From assembly GCA_963817755.1 (NCBI GenBank), contig CAWFPB010000002.1, positions 744,001-808,000 on the forward strand: a DNA stretch of 64,000 bases, read 5' to 3'. Positions within the stretch are counted from its first letter, which is position 1. Each line of letters opens with the position of its first letter. The notes beneath the pieces were generated by a model. The model was given only the letters and a program-made list of their open reading frames with translations. It searched no databases and was not told where the DNA came from. Source of the DNA: Oleiagrimonas sp963817755 (GTDB lineage Bacteria > Pseudomonadota > Gammaproteobacteria > Xanthomonadales > Rhodanobacteraceae). Both the position numbers and the translations under genes were made by a program. Shown here one piece after another: positions 45,354-54,985 of the stretch.

Positions 45354-47348
45354 TCAGCGCGAGGCCTGCGCGTTGTTTACCACCGGGGCGCCGGGTCCGA
45401 TGTTCTTCTTCAGGAAGGCCAGGACCTTCGTGTACATCTCGATGTTGTTGTCCACGTTGTAGAAACCGTGACCCTCGCCGGACTTGGCCAGCCACTGGTA
45501 CGGCTTGCCGGCCTTCTCCAGCGCATCGCGCATTTCCTTGGCCTCGGCGTAGGGCACGCGCTTGTCGTCCTTGCCGTGGATCAGGAACACCGGAACGTGG
45601 ATCTTGTCGACCAGGTTCACCGGCGAATTGGCAGCGCGCGTCTTGCGGTCGCCCAGGACCATGCGGAAATAGTTCCGGCCGCTCTGGGTCTGGACGGTAT
45701 CGCTCTTGGACACTTCCATGTTGAGGTCGGTCACGCCGTCGTAGCTGATTGCGCATTTGTACATCTTGGGCGCGCGAATCACCTGCATCAGCGCCGCATA
45801 GCCGCCGTAGCTGCCGCCGAACGTGCACATGCGATCGGGATCGGCAAAGTGATGGGCGATGGCCCATTTCACGCCGTCGATCAGGTCGTTCTGCATGCCC
45901 GTGCCCCACTGCTTGTAGCCGGCCTGCATGAAGGCCGGACCGCGATCGTCGGAGCCGCGGAAATTGACCTGCAGCACCAGGTAGCCGCGGCTGGCGACCA
46001 TCTGTGCCAAGTCGTCGTAGAACCAGGTGTCGCTGACGTAATACGGGCCGCCATGTGGCATGAGCACCATCGGCAGATGGGTCTGGCGCCGGCCCTTGGG
46101 CAGGGTCAGGATGCCTTCCAGTTCCATGCCGTCGCGGGCCTTGAAACGGAACGGACGGCGTTCGGACATCTGCGCCGGAGGAATGGACGGCTGGGCGTCG
46201 AACAGCTTGCGCACCTTGTTGTCGTGCCGGTCGATCAGGTAGTAGGTTCCGGGATTGCGGTCGCTGCTGGTCGAGAACAGCAGCTCCATGCCGTCCTGGC
46301 TGAAGTTGATGAAATCGACGAACTGTCCCTTGAACGCCTTGCTCAGGGCCATGTACAGCTTGGCCGAGGGCAGGGTGGGGTTGATGTAGTCCGGTTGTGG
46401 AATCCCGGTGTCGCTGGCCACCGCGAAGATCTTGTGCGGCCGCGGCGATTCCTGGACGTAGCCGAAGTCGGAGAACGGATCGGCCATCAGGGTCTGCGGA
46501 TGGCTTGCATCGGCATGGGTGGCGATCAGCTGATACGGTGCGCCGTCATGACTGGACCAGGCGTAGATCTTCTTCTCGTCCGGGGAATACTGGAGCGGCG
46601 AGAAGTAGGAACCGACGATGCTGTCCGGGAGGCTTTCCCAGCGTCCCTGGATCTTGCGGTAGGCCTTGTAGTCCATGTCCGTGTTCAAGCCGAAGGCATA
46701 GGTGGTCTGGCCTTCCTTGTTGATCAGGAAGCTCATGCCGCCCTGATCGATGTCGCCCACCAGGTGACGCGTGTTGTGCACCGAATCGATGTTGTACAGC
46801 GTGGTGATGTTCTCGTTGCCCCACGGCTGCACGTCCACGTAGACATGGCCGTCGTACTGGTGCGGAACACCGGCGAGGAAGCCGTCGCCCTCATCCCTTG
46901 CGCGCGTGCGTGCCCGGCGGCCCTTGGCGTTGTATCCGTACAGGTAGCGCTGGTTCTTGCCGTTGAAATCCGCCGACAGGATCTGGCCCGTCAAGCCGGG
47001 GATATCCAGTGAACCCTGGGCCTTGGCCTGGGCGATGACCAGCCGGGTGGGGCTGACCCATTCAATATCGCCCGGCAGCTGGTAGATCGGCATCTTCAGC
47101 ACGCCCACGATCTTCATGTCGCTGATGCGGTAGGTGACGACGGCATGGTGGACGCCGTCGATGTCGTCCATCCGCAGGGCGACGTACTTGCCGTCCGGCG
47201 AAAGTGCCGGGTCGCTGATGTGGGCGTGGACGGCGAAGTCCTTGAGCGGAACCGGTGCCTGAGCCGTGGCAGCCTGCGCGCTCGTCAGCAGACAGGACGC
47301 CGCAGCGAGCGCGCCGAGCAGCGTCGAGCGCAGCGTGGACATCTTCAT
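45354..47348 (-). CDS. exported S9-family prolyl oligopeptidase-like serine peptidase
   Basis: A 664-residue protein with signal peptide (MKMSTLRSTLLGALAAASCL, cut near SAQA). The first about 390 residues are a beta-propeller-like part; the alpha/beta hydrolase domain has the nucleophile in FGGSYGGYAALM, Asp in HGKDDKRVPYAEA and His in SGEGHGFYN. The family cuts short peptides, often after Pro or as dipeptidyl/acyl peptidases. Exported members are numerous in Xanthomonadales and supply peptides. It has its own promoter region of about 150 bases before lgt (divergent). Confidence 0.9.
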   Translation of the reverse strand: MKMSTLRSTLLGALAAASCLLTSAQAATAQAPVPLKDFAVHAHISDPALSPDGKYVALRMDDIDGVHHAVVTYRISDMKIVGVLKMPIYQLPGDIEWVSPTRLVIAQAKAQGSLDIPGLTGQILSADFNGKNQRYLYGYNAKGRRARTRARDEGDGFLAGVPHQYDGHVYVDVQPWGNENITTLYNIDSVHNTRHLVGDIDQGGMSFLINKEGQTTYAFGLNTDMDYKAYRKIQGRWESLPDSIVGSYFSPLQYSPDEKKIYAWSSHDGAPYQLIATHADASHPQTLMADPFSDFGYVQESPRPHKIFAVASDTGIPQPDYINPTLPSAKLYMALSKAFKGQFVDFINFSQDGMELLFSTSSDRNPGTYYLIDRHDNKVRKLFDAQPSIPPAQMSERRPFRFKARDGMELEGILTLPKGRRQTHLPMVLMPHGGPYYVSDTWFYDDLAQMVASRGYLVLQVNFRGSDDRGPAFMQAGYKQWGTGMQNDLIDGVKWAIAHHFADPDRMCTFGGSYGGYAALMQVIRAPKMYKCAISYDGVTDLNMEVSKSDTVQTQSGRNYFRMVLGDRKTRAANSPVNLVDKIHVPVFLIHGKDDKRVPYAEAKEMRDALEKAGKPYQWLAKSGEGHGFYNVDNNIEMYTKVLAFLKKNIGPGAPVVNNAQASR

Positions 47349-47495
47349 GATCTATTCCCCTTCCCTAGTGTCGTACGAGTGAAAACCCCTCACCTTGAGT
47401 ATAGACAAGCGTAACGGGGCCTGTCGAAAGCCCCGGCTCCCGATGCAGGCCGCTTCCCCGGTACACTTGCCGTTTGCCCATCACGGTGTCCCGTC

Positions 47496-48419
47496 ATGAT
47501 CCAGCCGTTTGTCGACCGCCTCGATCCGGTGGCCCTGCACCTGGGGCCGTTGCAGGTGCACTGGTACGGACTGATGTACCTGCTCGGCTTCGTCGCGGCC
47601 TGGGTCCTGGGCGAGCGCCGGCGGCGCAGGGGCTACCTTCCGGTCAGTGCCAACGCCTTCAGCGACCTGCTGTTCTACGTGATGATGGGCGTCATCGTCG
47701 GCGGCCGGGTCTGGTACATGGCCACCTATTACCGGCCTGCCGACTGGCTGTGGACCGACCCGCTGGCGCTGTTCCGGATCTGGGACGGCGGCATGTCCTT
47801 CCACGGCGGCCTGCTCGGCGTGCTGCTGGCCGGCTGGTGGTGGTCGCGGCGCCAGAAGGTGCACTTCTTCGACGCAGTCGACTTCGTCGCGCCGCTGGTG
47901 CCGATCGGCCTGGGGCTGGGGCGCATCGGCAACTTCATCAACGGCGAGCTGTGGGGCAAGCCCACGCGCATGCCCTGGGGCGTGATGTTCCCGGGCTCGC
48001 GCAACGAGGACCTGGAATTCCTCGCCAACCATCCCGGCTGGCACGACCTGTGGCAGCGCTACGGCATGCTGCCGCGCCAGCCCTCGCAGCTGTACGAGAT
48101 GTTCCTGGAAGGCATCGTGATGTTCACGGTGCTGTACCTGTACTCGCGCAAGCCGCGGCCGCGCTACCGGATTTCCGGCCTGTTCGCGCTGATGTACGGG
48201 TGCTTCCGCATCGCCGTGGAATTCGTGCGCATGCCCGATCCGCAATTTGGCCACCACGGCCAGCCCGGCTACCTGTTCGGGACCCACTGGGTCACCATGG
48301 GGCAGGTGCAATCGGTGCCGCTGGTGCTGCTCGGGATCTGGTTGCTGTGGATTTCGCGCAAGGCACCGGTGCCTGCACGCGAGCCGCCTCCGGATGCCGG
48401 GCCGGCGAAGGAAAGCTGA
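47496..48419 (+). CDS. lgt: Lgt, prolipoprotein diacylglyceryl transferase
   Basis: A 307-residue membrane enzyme with seven helices. The family signature GRIGNFINGELWGKPT is complete (Arg and Asn of the active site), with HWYGLMYLLGFVAAW near the N-terminus and SQLYEMFLEG later. It attaches diacylglycerol to the lipobox Cys of prelipoproteins, the first step of lipoprotein maturation. It heads a lgt-thyA-folA-mutT run on the + strand. Confidence 0.95.
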   Translation: MIQPFVDRLDPVALHLGPLQVHWYGLMYLLGFVAAWVLGERRRRRGYLPVSANAFSDLLFYVMMGVIVGGRVWYMATYYRPADWLWTDPLALFRIWDGGMSFHGGLLGVLLAGWWWSRRQKVHFFDAVDFVAPLVPIGLGLGRIGNFINGELWGKPTRMPWGVMFPGSRNEDLEFLANHPGWHDLWQRYGMLPRQPSQLYEMFLEGIVMFTVLYLYSRKPRPRYRISGLFALMYGCFRIAVEFVRMPDPQFGHHGQPGYLFGTHWVTMGQVQSVPLVLLGIWLLWISRKAPVPAREPPPDAGPAKES

Positions 48420-48481
48420 CAGGCCCGGATCGTGTCGCGGGCAAGGTTCGACTCGGGCCTGGCATCGGCTATTCTTGAGGC

Positions 48482-49276
48482 ATGCAAACCTACCTCGACC
48501 TGCTGCGTCACGTACTCGAACACGGCACGCCCAAGGACGACCGTACCGGGACCGGTACGCGCAGCGTGTTCGGCTGGCAGATGCGCTTCGACCTGCGCCA
48601 GGGATTCCCGCTGGTCACCACCAAGAAGCTGCACCTGCGCTCGATCATCCACGAGCTGATCTGGTTCCTGCGCGGCGACACCAACATCGCCTACCTGAAG
48701 GAAAACGGGGTCCGCATCTGGGACGAGTGGGCCGACGAGAACGGCGACCTGGGCCCGATCTACGGCAAGCAGTGGCGGGCCTGGACGACGGCGCGCGGGG
48801 ACACCATCGACCAGATCGACTGGGTGGTGAACGAGATCAAGCGCAATCCGGACTCGCGGCGGCTGCTGGTCTCGGCATGGAACGTCGGCGACCTGCCGGA
48901 GATGGCGCTGATGCCGTGCCATACGATGTTCCAGTTCTACGTGGCGCAGGGGCGGCTGTCGTGCCAGCTGTACCAGCGCTCGGGCGATATCTTCCTGGGC
49001 GTGCCGTTCAACATCGCCAGTTACGCCCTGCTCACCCACATGGTGGCGCAGGTGACCGGGCTGGAAGTGGGCGATTTCGTGCATACCCTGGGCGATGCCC
49101 ACCTGTACGCCAACCACGTCGAGCAGGCGCGCGAGCAGCTCGGGCGCCCCCCGCGTCGCCTGCCGACGCTGCGGCTCGATCCCGATGTGCGCGCGCTGGA
49201 GGATTTCCGCTTCGAGCACATCGCCATCGAGGGCTATGACCCGCATCCGGCCATCAAGGCGCCGGTGGCGGTCTGA
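48482..49276 (+). CDS. thyA: ThyA, thymidylate synthase
   Basis: A 264-residue enzyme, exactly the E. coli length. Active site LMPCHTMFQFYV with the nucleophile Cys, DDRTGTGTRSVFGWQMRFDL at the folate/phosphate end, and QRSGDIFLGVPFNIASYALL. It makes dTMP from dUMP and methylene-THF, producing DHF for the folA product next door. Confidence 0.96.
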   Translation: MQTYLDLLRHVLEHGTPKDDRTGTGTRSVFGWQMRFDLRQGFPLVTTKKLHLRSIIHELIWFLRGDTNIAYLKENGVRIWDEWADENGDLGPIYGKQWRAWTTARGDTIDQIDWVVNEIKRNPDSRRLLVSAWNVGDLPEMALMPCHTMFQFYVAQGRLSCQLYQRSGDIFLGVPFNIASYALLTHMVAQVTGLEVGDFVHTLGDAHLYANHVEQAREQLGRPPRRLPTLRLDPDVRALEDFRFEHIAIEGYDPHPAIKAPVAV

Positions 49277-49379
49277 ATCGAAACGCGCATGACCTCAGGC
49301 GGTAGGCGCCATGCGCATTCGGACGTAGACTTGAGCTGCGGTCATGCACCGTGGCCAACCATCCATTGCAGGAGAACCC

Positions 49380-49865
49380 ATGTCCATTTCCCTGATTGCA
49401 GCGCTGGATAATGACGGCGTCCTCGGCAAGGACGGCAAGATGCCCTGGCATCTGCCCGACGACCTGAAGCGATTCAAGGAATTGACCGTCGGCAAGTACG
49501 TGCTGATGGGCTACAACACGGCCATGTCGATCGGACGCACCCTGCCGGACCGCACCAACCTGGTGCTCTCGCGTCGCCACAAGGCGCCATTCCCGGGCCA
49601 GGAGACGGTGCGCTCGCTGCCCGAGGCGCAGGCGCTGGCCGGCGGCACGCCGCTGATGGTGATCGGCGGGGGCGAGGTCTACCGTGAGACGCTGCCGTTC
49701 GCCATGCGCATGTACCTGACCTGGGTCGATACCCACGTCGAGGGCGGTGATGTGTACTTCCCCCGGATCAACTTCCGCGACTGGGTCGAGGTCTCTCGCG
49801 AGCATCATGCCAAGGACGACCGGCACGCCTTTGCCTTCGACGTGGTCGAGTACGTGCGTGAGTGA
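49380..49865 (+). CDS. folA: FolA, dihydrofolate reductase
   Basis: A 161-residue DHFR. ISLIAALDNDGVLGKDGKMP then WHLPDDLKRFKELT holds the substrate Asp (PDD); MGYNTAMSIGRTLPDRTNLV and VIGGGEVYRETLPFAMRMYL bind NADPH. The usual 'GRKT' is 'GYNT' here, a noticeable change in the NADPH-binding loop. ATG 49380 follows AGGAGA. It regenerates THF from the DHF made by ThyA. Overlaps mutT by 8 bases. Confidence 0.92.
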   Translation: MSISLIAALDNDGVLGKDGKMPWHLPDDLKRFKELTVGKYVLMGYNTAMSIGRTLPDRTNLVLSRRHKAPFPGQETVRSLPEAQALAGGTPLMVIGGGEVYRETLPFAMRMYLTWVDTHVEGGDVYFPRINFRDWVEVSREHHAKDDRHAFAFDVVEYVRE

Positions 49866-50292
49866 TACGGATACGGGTACGACCGCCGTCCAGGTGGCCC
49901 TCATCCATGTCGTGGCAGGTGTCCTGATCGACTCCGAGGGCCGGGTGCTGCTGGCGCAGCGGCCGGCCGGAAAGAACCTGGAAGGGATGTGGGAATTTCC
50001 CGGCGGCAAGTGCGAACCGGGCGAGAGCCTGGGGCAGGCGCTGGTGCGCGAACTGCGCGAGGAGCTGGGCATCGAGGCCGAGCCGGCCGCAGACCCGTTG
50101 ATCCGGGTGCCCTGGCAATACGGCGACAAGCACCTGCAGCTGGATGCCCTGCACGTGGTGCGCTGGCAGGGCACGCCGTCCTCGTGCGAGGGGCAGGCCC
50201 TGCAGTGGGCGCACCCGCACCGCTTCGACCACGATGAACTGACGCCTGCCGATCGCCCGATTCTCGAACTCGTGCACCGGACGATGCGCTAG
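49858..50292 (+). CDS. mutT: MutT, 8-oxo-dGTP diphosphatase (Nudix)
   Basis: A 144-residue Nudix protein from GTG 49858, overlapping folA; no suitable ATG exists. HVVAGVLIDSEGRVLLAQRP, WEFPGGKCEPGESLGQALVR and ELREELGI form the MutT-type N-terminus and Nudix box. It removes oxidised GTP/dGTP. Its TAG stop (50290-50292) overlaps the coaE stop on the other strand within CTAG. Confidence 0.9.
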   Translation: MSDTDTGTTAVQVALIHVVAGVLIDSEGRVLLAQRPAGKNLEGMWEFPGGKCEPGESLGQALVRELREELGIEAEPAADPLIRVPWQYGDKHLQLDALHVVRWQGTPSSCEGQALQWAHPHRFDHDELTPADRPILELVHRTMR

Positions 50293-50942
50293 TGGCGTGC
50301 TTGCGCGGCCAGGTCCAGGTAGGTTTCGTGCAGGTTGCGGACGACTGAATCGAGCCGTTCGGGACCACCGCTGTTGTCGATCACGTCGTCGGCCAGCTCC
50401 AGCCGTCGTTGACGCGACACCTGCGAGGCCAGCATGCGCCCGGCCAGCGTCGCGTCGATGTCGTCACGGCGCATCAGGCGCGCCAGTCGCACTTCGTCCG
50501 GGGCGTCGACCACCAGCACCCGGTCGACCCAGTCGTACTGCGGCCAGGTTTCGGCCAGCAGGGGAATGGCCAGAATGCTGTAGGGGCCGCGTGTGTCGTG
50601 CACCTGCTGGCGCAGGAGGTCGCGTACCGCCGGGTGCACGATACCCTCGAGCCGGCGCCGGGCGTCGGCGTCGTCGAAGACCCGGCGGCGCATCGCCTTG
50701 CGGTCCAGGGAACCGTCTGCATCCAGTACTTCGGGACCGAACGACGCGACGATGGCCTCGAGGCCCGACGAACCCGCTGCCACCGCTTCGCGTGCCGCAT
50801 CATCTGCGTCGTAAACCGCCACGTCCAAGGCCCTGAAACGCCCGGCCACGGCGCTCTTGCCCGCGGCCACGCCCCCCGTCAGTGCGACGACCCAGGGATC
50901 GTGCGTTCCTGACTTCCTTTCGCGGGAGTGATGTGCGGCCAT
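50289..50942 (-). CDS. coaE: CoaE, dephospho-CoA kinase
   Basis: A 217-residue kinase: P-loop ALTGGVAAGKSAVAG, DADDAAREAV (base/substrate Asp), LDRKAMRRRVF, and ILAIPLLAETW with the lid following. It phosphorylates dephospho-CoA in the last step of CoA synthesis. It lies 6 bases after pilD, the standard pilD-coaE arrangement of gammaproteobacteria. Confidence 0.94.
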   Translation of the reverse strand: MAAHHSRERKSGTHDPWVVALTGGVAAGKSAVAGRFRALDVAVYDADDAAREAVAAGSSGLEAIVASFGPEVLDADGSLDRKAMRRRVFDDADARRRLEGIVHPAVRDLLRQQVHDTRGPYSILAIPLLAETWPQYDWVDRVLVVDAPDEVRLARLMRRDDIDATLAGRMLASQVSRQRRLELADDVIDNSGGPERLDSVVRNLHETYLDLAAQARH

Positions 50943-50948
50943 GCTGCG

Positions 50949-51825
50949 TCAGTGCAATCCGAAGAACTGCATGTAGGCGTGCTGCAGCCAGGGACCGGCG
51001 ATGAACCAGACCCAGCCGGCCGCGGCGATGAACGGGCCGAAAGGCATCGGCACATCGCGCTCGTGGCGACGGGTGGCGATCAGCGTGACGCCGACGAGGG
51101 CGCCGATCAGCGAGGACAGCAGCATGATCGGCAGCAGTGCGACGGGCCCCATCCAGGCGCCCAGCGCGGCCAGCAGCTTGAAATCGCCGTAGCCCATGCC
51201 TTCCTTGCCGGTGATCAGCTTGAACAGCCAGTACAGGCTCCACAGGCTCATGTAGCCGATCACCGCGCCGATGATCGCGGTATGCGGCAGCACGAACATC
51301 GGCAGCAGGCTCAGCAGCAGGCCCAGCCACAGCAGCGGGAAGACCAGCTGGTCGGGCAGCAGCTGGGTGCGAAAATCGATGCCGGAAGCGGCCACCAGGA
51401 TCCAGGTGAAGACCAGGCCGGCCAGGCCGACCCAGCCCGGACCGAACCGCAGCACCACGACCGCGCTGAGCAGCGCGGTGAGCAACTCGACCAGCGGGTA
51501 CTGGATGGAAATGCGCGCCTTGCAGTAGCGGCAGCGCCCGCCCAGCAGCAGCCAGCTGACCAGCGGGATGTTGTCCATGCGCCGACAGGCGATGCTTGCA
51601 GTGCGGGCAGTGGGATGGCTGGCGCACCAGGTCCGGCGGAGCCGTTTCCCCGGCCGATTCCAGCTCGAGGATCTCGCGCGCTTCACCGCGCCAGGCGTGC
51701 ATCATGCGCTCGGGCATGCGCAGGATCACGACATTGAGGAAGCTTCCCACCAGCAAGCCGAGGATGCCGGCGACGGCGATCCAGGCCCACAGTGGCAGCA
51801 AGTCTAGAAGGTGCGGCATCAGCAT
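50949..51825 (-). pseudogene. pilD: PilD, prepilin peptidase / N-methyltransferase, frame broken near 51580
   Basis: From 51825 (MLMPHLLDLLPLWAWIAVAG) the frame includes SFLNVVILRMP and the first Cys pair HCPHCKHRLSA. One extra C near 51579-51583 (ggcgCatgg) then shifts it; the other frame continues MDNIPLVSWLLLGGRCRYCK with the second Cys pair, the catalytic Asps in GIDFRTQLLPDQ and GMGYGDFKLLAALG, and the normal end at 50949. Joined: 291 residues, as expected for PilD. It cuts and methylates type IV pilins and T2SS pseudopilins. An essential step for the pilus genes here, so I suspect a sequence error. Confidence 0.9.
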
Positions 51826-51861
51826 GATGTGGATATTCCCCCTGTACGGCGCGGATGCAAG

Positions 51862-51887
51862 AAGGGGCGAGTCACGGCTCGCCCCTT
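51862..51887 (-). terminator. hairpin between pilC and pilD
   Basis: Perfect 10-bp stem AAGGGGCGAG / CTCGCCCCTT (51862-51871 with 51878-51887), loop TCACGG, in the 99-base gap. Only a weak T-run (CCTTCTTG on the - strand) follows, so it may attenuate more than stop. Confidence 0.6.
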
Positions 51888-51924
51888 GTGGAATGGTGCT
51901 GTTGGAAAGCGTAACGCCTTTGCG

Positions 51925-53187
51925 TCAGACGGTGCCGGCGAGCTTGAAGATCGGCAGGTACAGCGAGATGACCATGCCGCCGACGATGACGCCGAGGATC
52001 ACCATGATCAACGGCTCGAGCAGGGTGCTCAGCGTGTCCACGGCGTTCTCGACTTCTTCCTCGTAGAACTCGGCGACCTTGAACAGCATGCTGTCCAGCG
52101 CGCCCGATTCCTCGCCGATGGCGGTCATCTGGATCACCATGTTCGGGAACAGGCCGGTCTGGCGCATGGCCAGCTGCATCTGGTGGCCGGTGGCCACGTC
52201 ATCGCGCATCTGGCGCACCGCGTTGCCGTACACGATGCTGCCGGTGGCGCCGGCCACGGCATCCATGGCCTCGACCAGCGGCACGCCGGCCTGGAAGGTC
52301 ACGCCCAGCGTGCGCGCGAAACGCGCCAGCGCCGACTGGCGCAGGATGTTGCCAATGATCGGCAGTCGCAGCATCAGGCGATCCAGGAAATGAGCAAACT
52401 TGCGCGAGCGCTTCTTGACCATCACCAATGCCACGATGCTGCCGACGATCACGCCGATGAGCGCCCACCAGTAGGCCTGCACGAACTTGGACGCGTTGAT
52501 CACCACCTGGGTCGGTGCGGGCAGGGCCGCACCGGCATTCTTGAACACGTCCTGGAACACCGGAACCACGAACAGCAGGATGACCAGGCTCACCACGAAG
52601 GCCACGGCCAGCACCATCATCGGGTAGAACAGGGCCTTCTTGATCTTGGCCTTGATGCCCTCCATGCGCTCCTTGTAGGTGGCCACCGTGTCCAACACGG
52701 TGTCCAGCACGCCGGCCGATTCGCCGGCCTGGACCAGGTTGCAGAAAAGCTCATCGAACTGGACCGGATACTTGCCCAGCGCTTCATGCAGCGAGGCACC
52801 GCCCTCGATGGTCTGCTTGATGTCGGTGAGCATGTTCTTGAAGCGGGGGTTGCGCTGGCCGCCGGCAATGATCTCGAAGGCCTGCACCATGGGCACGCCC
52901 GAAGCCATCATGGTGGCGATCTGGCGGCTGAAGATGGCCACGTCGCGCGGCTTGACCCGGCTGCCCGTGGAGCCGAACAGGGGCTTGGGCTTCTCCCGCA
53001 CCGTCTGCGGGTTCATGCCCTGGCGGCGCAGCTCGGCCTTGACGAGGGAGGCGTTCTTGGACTGAATCTCGCCCTTCATCTTCTTGCCGCGCTTGTCCAG
53101 CGCGACCCACTCGTACACGGTCATCTTGCTGACGGCGGAACGCGAGGATCCAGGGGTCTTGGTCGCGGTTGCAGTGGCGGTAGCCAT
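51925..53187 (-). CDS. pilC: PilC, type IV pilus inner-membrane platform protein
   Basis: A 420-residue GspF/PilC protein with two GspF repeats, each with a cytoplasmic helical bundle (FSRQIATMMASGVPMVQAFE and ARFARTLGVTFQAGVPLVEA) and membrane helices (about 190-215, 235-260, 385-405). It forms the platform that PilB turns to extrude pilin. It follows pilB by 70 bases. Confidence 0.95.
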   Translation of the reverse strand: MATATATATKTPGSSRSAVSKMTVYEWVALDKRGKKMKGEIQSKNASLVKAELRRQGMNPQTVREKPKPLFGSTGSRVKPRDVAIFSRQIATMMASGVPMVQAFEIIAGGQRNPRFKNMLTDIKQTIEGGASLHEALGKYPVQFDELFCNLVQAGESAGVLDTVLDTVATYKERMEGIKAKIKKALFYPMMVLAVAFVVSLVILLFVVPVFQDVFKNAGAALPAPTQVVINASKFVQAYWWALIGVIVGSIVALVMVKKRSRKFAHFLDRLMLRLPIIGNILRQSALARFARTLGVTFQAGVPLVEAMDAVAGATGSIVYGNAVRQMRDDVATGHQMQLAMRQTGLFPNMVIQMTAIGEESGALDSMLFKVAEFYEEEVENAVDTLSTLLEPLIMVILGVIVGGMVISLYLPIFKLAGTV

Positions 53188-53257
53188 AAGCGCGTTCTTC
53201 CACGTTGGTTGTGCGGTATTTCCCGGGCCGGGGACGCAAGCGCTCGGCCGGGAGGGA

Positions 53258-54985
53258 CTAGTCCTTGGTCACACGATTGATTTCGGCCAGGCTGGTCACG
53301 CCTTGCTTGACCTTCATCAGGGCCGAGCCGTACAGGTCCCGGATGCCCGCTTCCCGGGCGACGGCGCCGATCTGCAGGGCATTGCCACCCTCGAGGATGA
53401 TCTTCTGGATGTCCTCGAGCATCGGCATCACCTGGTAGATGCCCACGCGGCCCTTGTAGCCCTCGTTGCAGCCGTCACAGCCGGCGGCGTCGTACAGGTG
53501 CAGGCCCTCGTTGACCTCTTCCTCGCTGAAGCCCTCGGCCAGCAGGGCGGTGGAGGGCAGGTCCAGGTGGGTCTTGCACTCGTGCAGGCGCCGGGCCAGT
53601 CGCTGGGCGATGATCAGGGTCACCGACGAGGTGATGTTGTAGGGCGCGATGCCCATGTTCATCAGGCGCGCCACGGTCTGCGCGGCGTCGTTGGTGTGCA
53701 GGGTCGACAGCACCATGTGGCCGGTCTGCGCGGCCTTGATGGCGATCTCGGCGGTTTCCAGGTCGCGGATCTCGCCGACCATGATGATGTCCGGATCCTG
53801 GCGCAGGAACGAACGCAGGGCCGCGGCGAAGGTCATGCCGCGCTTGACGTTCTGCTGCACCTGGTTGATGCCGTCGACACGGATTTCGACCGGGTCCTCG
53901 ACCGTGGAGATGTTGCGGCCCTCGGTGTTGAGGATGTTCAGCGCCGTGTACAGCGACACGGTCTTGCCCGAACCGGTCGGGCCGGTCACCAGCACCATGC
54001 CGTAGGGCTTGTGGATGGACTCCAGGAAGGATTGCTTCTGGTCGTCCTCGTAGCCGAGCTTGTCGATGCCCATCTTCGCCGCCGAGGCATCGAGGATACG
54101 CAGCACGATCTTCTCGCCGAACAGGGTCGGCAGGGTGCTGACGCGGAAGTCGATGGCCTTGGTCTTGGACAGGTTCAGCTTGATGCGGCCGTCCTGCGGC
54201 ACGCGGCGTTCGGCGATGTCCAGGCCGCTCATCACCTTCAGGCGCGAGGAGATGCGGCTGCTCAGCGCCATCGGCGCCTTGGCCGCGGTGCGCAGGATGC
54301 CGTCCATGCGCAGGCGCACGCGGTACTGGGTCTCGTAGGGCTCGAAATGGATGTCCGAGGCGCCGCGGCGAATCGCGTCCAGCAGCACCTTGTTGACGAA
54401 TTTCACCACCGGCGTGTCGTCGCCGCCGGCATCCACGCCGCCGGAATCGGCCGGTTCGGCATCGCCGGACTCGGTGACCAGGTCTTCCAGCCCTTCCTCG
54501 TCGTCGATCCCGTCCATCGATGTCGACATCGACGCCAACGCCTGGTCGATCATGCGCGCCAGCTGCTGGCTCTCGATCAGGATCGGCTCGACGATGCAGC
54601 TGGAATGGAACTGCACCTCGTCCAGGGCATGCGACTGGGTCGGATCGGAGACCCCCAGGAACAGGCGCTTGCCGCGCTTGTACAGCGGCAGCACCTTGTG
54701 CTTGGTCATCAGCGCTTCGCTGACGCTCGACAGCGGCATCTGCTTGACCGGGATCGACGTGGCGTCGATCAGGGGAATGCCGAACTCGGCACTGGTCACA
54801 CGCGCGATCTTCGCGCTCTCGACCATGCCTTTCTCGATCAGCCATTGCGACAGCGGAATTTTCTTCTCTGCTGCATTCTTGGCAGCAGTGCGCGCGTCGG
54901 CCTCCTTGAGGACGCCGTCGAGAACCAGCCGCCGGGCCATGCCAGTCAGGCCCGTGAGCGGAGGGGGCTGCATCTGAGTTGCCAT
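53258..54985 (-). CDS. pilB: PilB, type IV pilus extension ATPase
   Basis: A 575-residue secretion ATPase with an MshEN-type N-terminal domain (about 1-160). Walker A GPTGSGKTVSLYTALN, Asp box EDPVEIR, Walker B DIIMVGEIRDLETAEIAI, His box GHMVLSTLHTNDA, and a tetracysteine-type zinc site near CDGCNEG and LHECKT. It powers pilus growth. In many Xanthomonadales pilA lies between pilB and pilC; here the gap is only 70 bases and holds no pilin. The 214-base region upstream is shared with the divergent glycosyltransferase gene. Confidence 0.95.
   Translation of the reverse strand: MATQMQPPPLTGLTGMARRLVLDGVLKEADARTAAKNAAEKKIPLSQWLIEKGMVESAKIARVTSAEFGIPLIDATSIPVKQMPLSSVSEALMTKHKVLPLYKRGKRLFLGVSDPTQSHALDEVQFHSSCIVEPILIESQQLARMIDQALASMSTSMDGIDDEEGLEDLVTESGDAEPADSGGVDAGGDDTPVVKFVNKVLLDAIRRGASDIHFEPYETQYRVRLRMDGILRTAAKAPMALSSRISSRLKVMSGLDIAERRVPQDGRIKLNLSKTKAIDFRVSTLPTLFGEKIVLRILDASAAKMGIDKLGYEDDQKQSFLESIHKPYGMVLVTGPTGSGKTVSLYTALNILNTEGRNISTVEDPVEIRVDGINQVQQNVKRGMTFAAALRSFLRQDPDIIMVGEIRDLETAEIAIKAAQTGHMVLSTLHTNDAAQTVARLMNMGIAPYNITSSVTLIIAQRLARRLHECKTHLDLPSTALLAEGFSEEEVNEGLHLYDAAGCDGCNEGYKGRVGIYQVMPMLEDIQKIILEGGNALQIGAVAREAGIRDLYGSALMKVKQGVTSLAEINRVTKD

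Noticed and set aside
49324..49333. CGTAGACTTG before folA, identical to ten bases of the dps element's end
   Set aside because: The match stops at both sides and no partner end is nearby; a ten-base match is likely chance.
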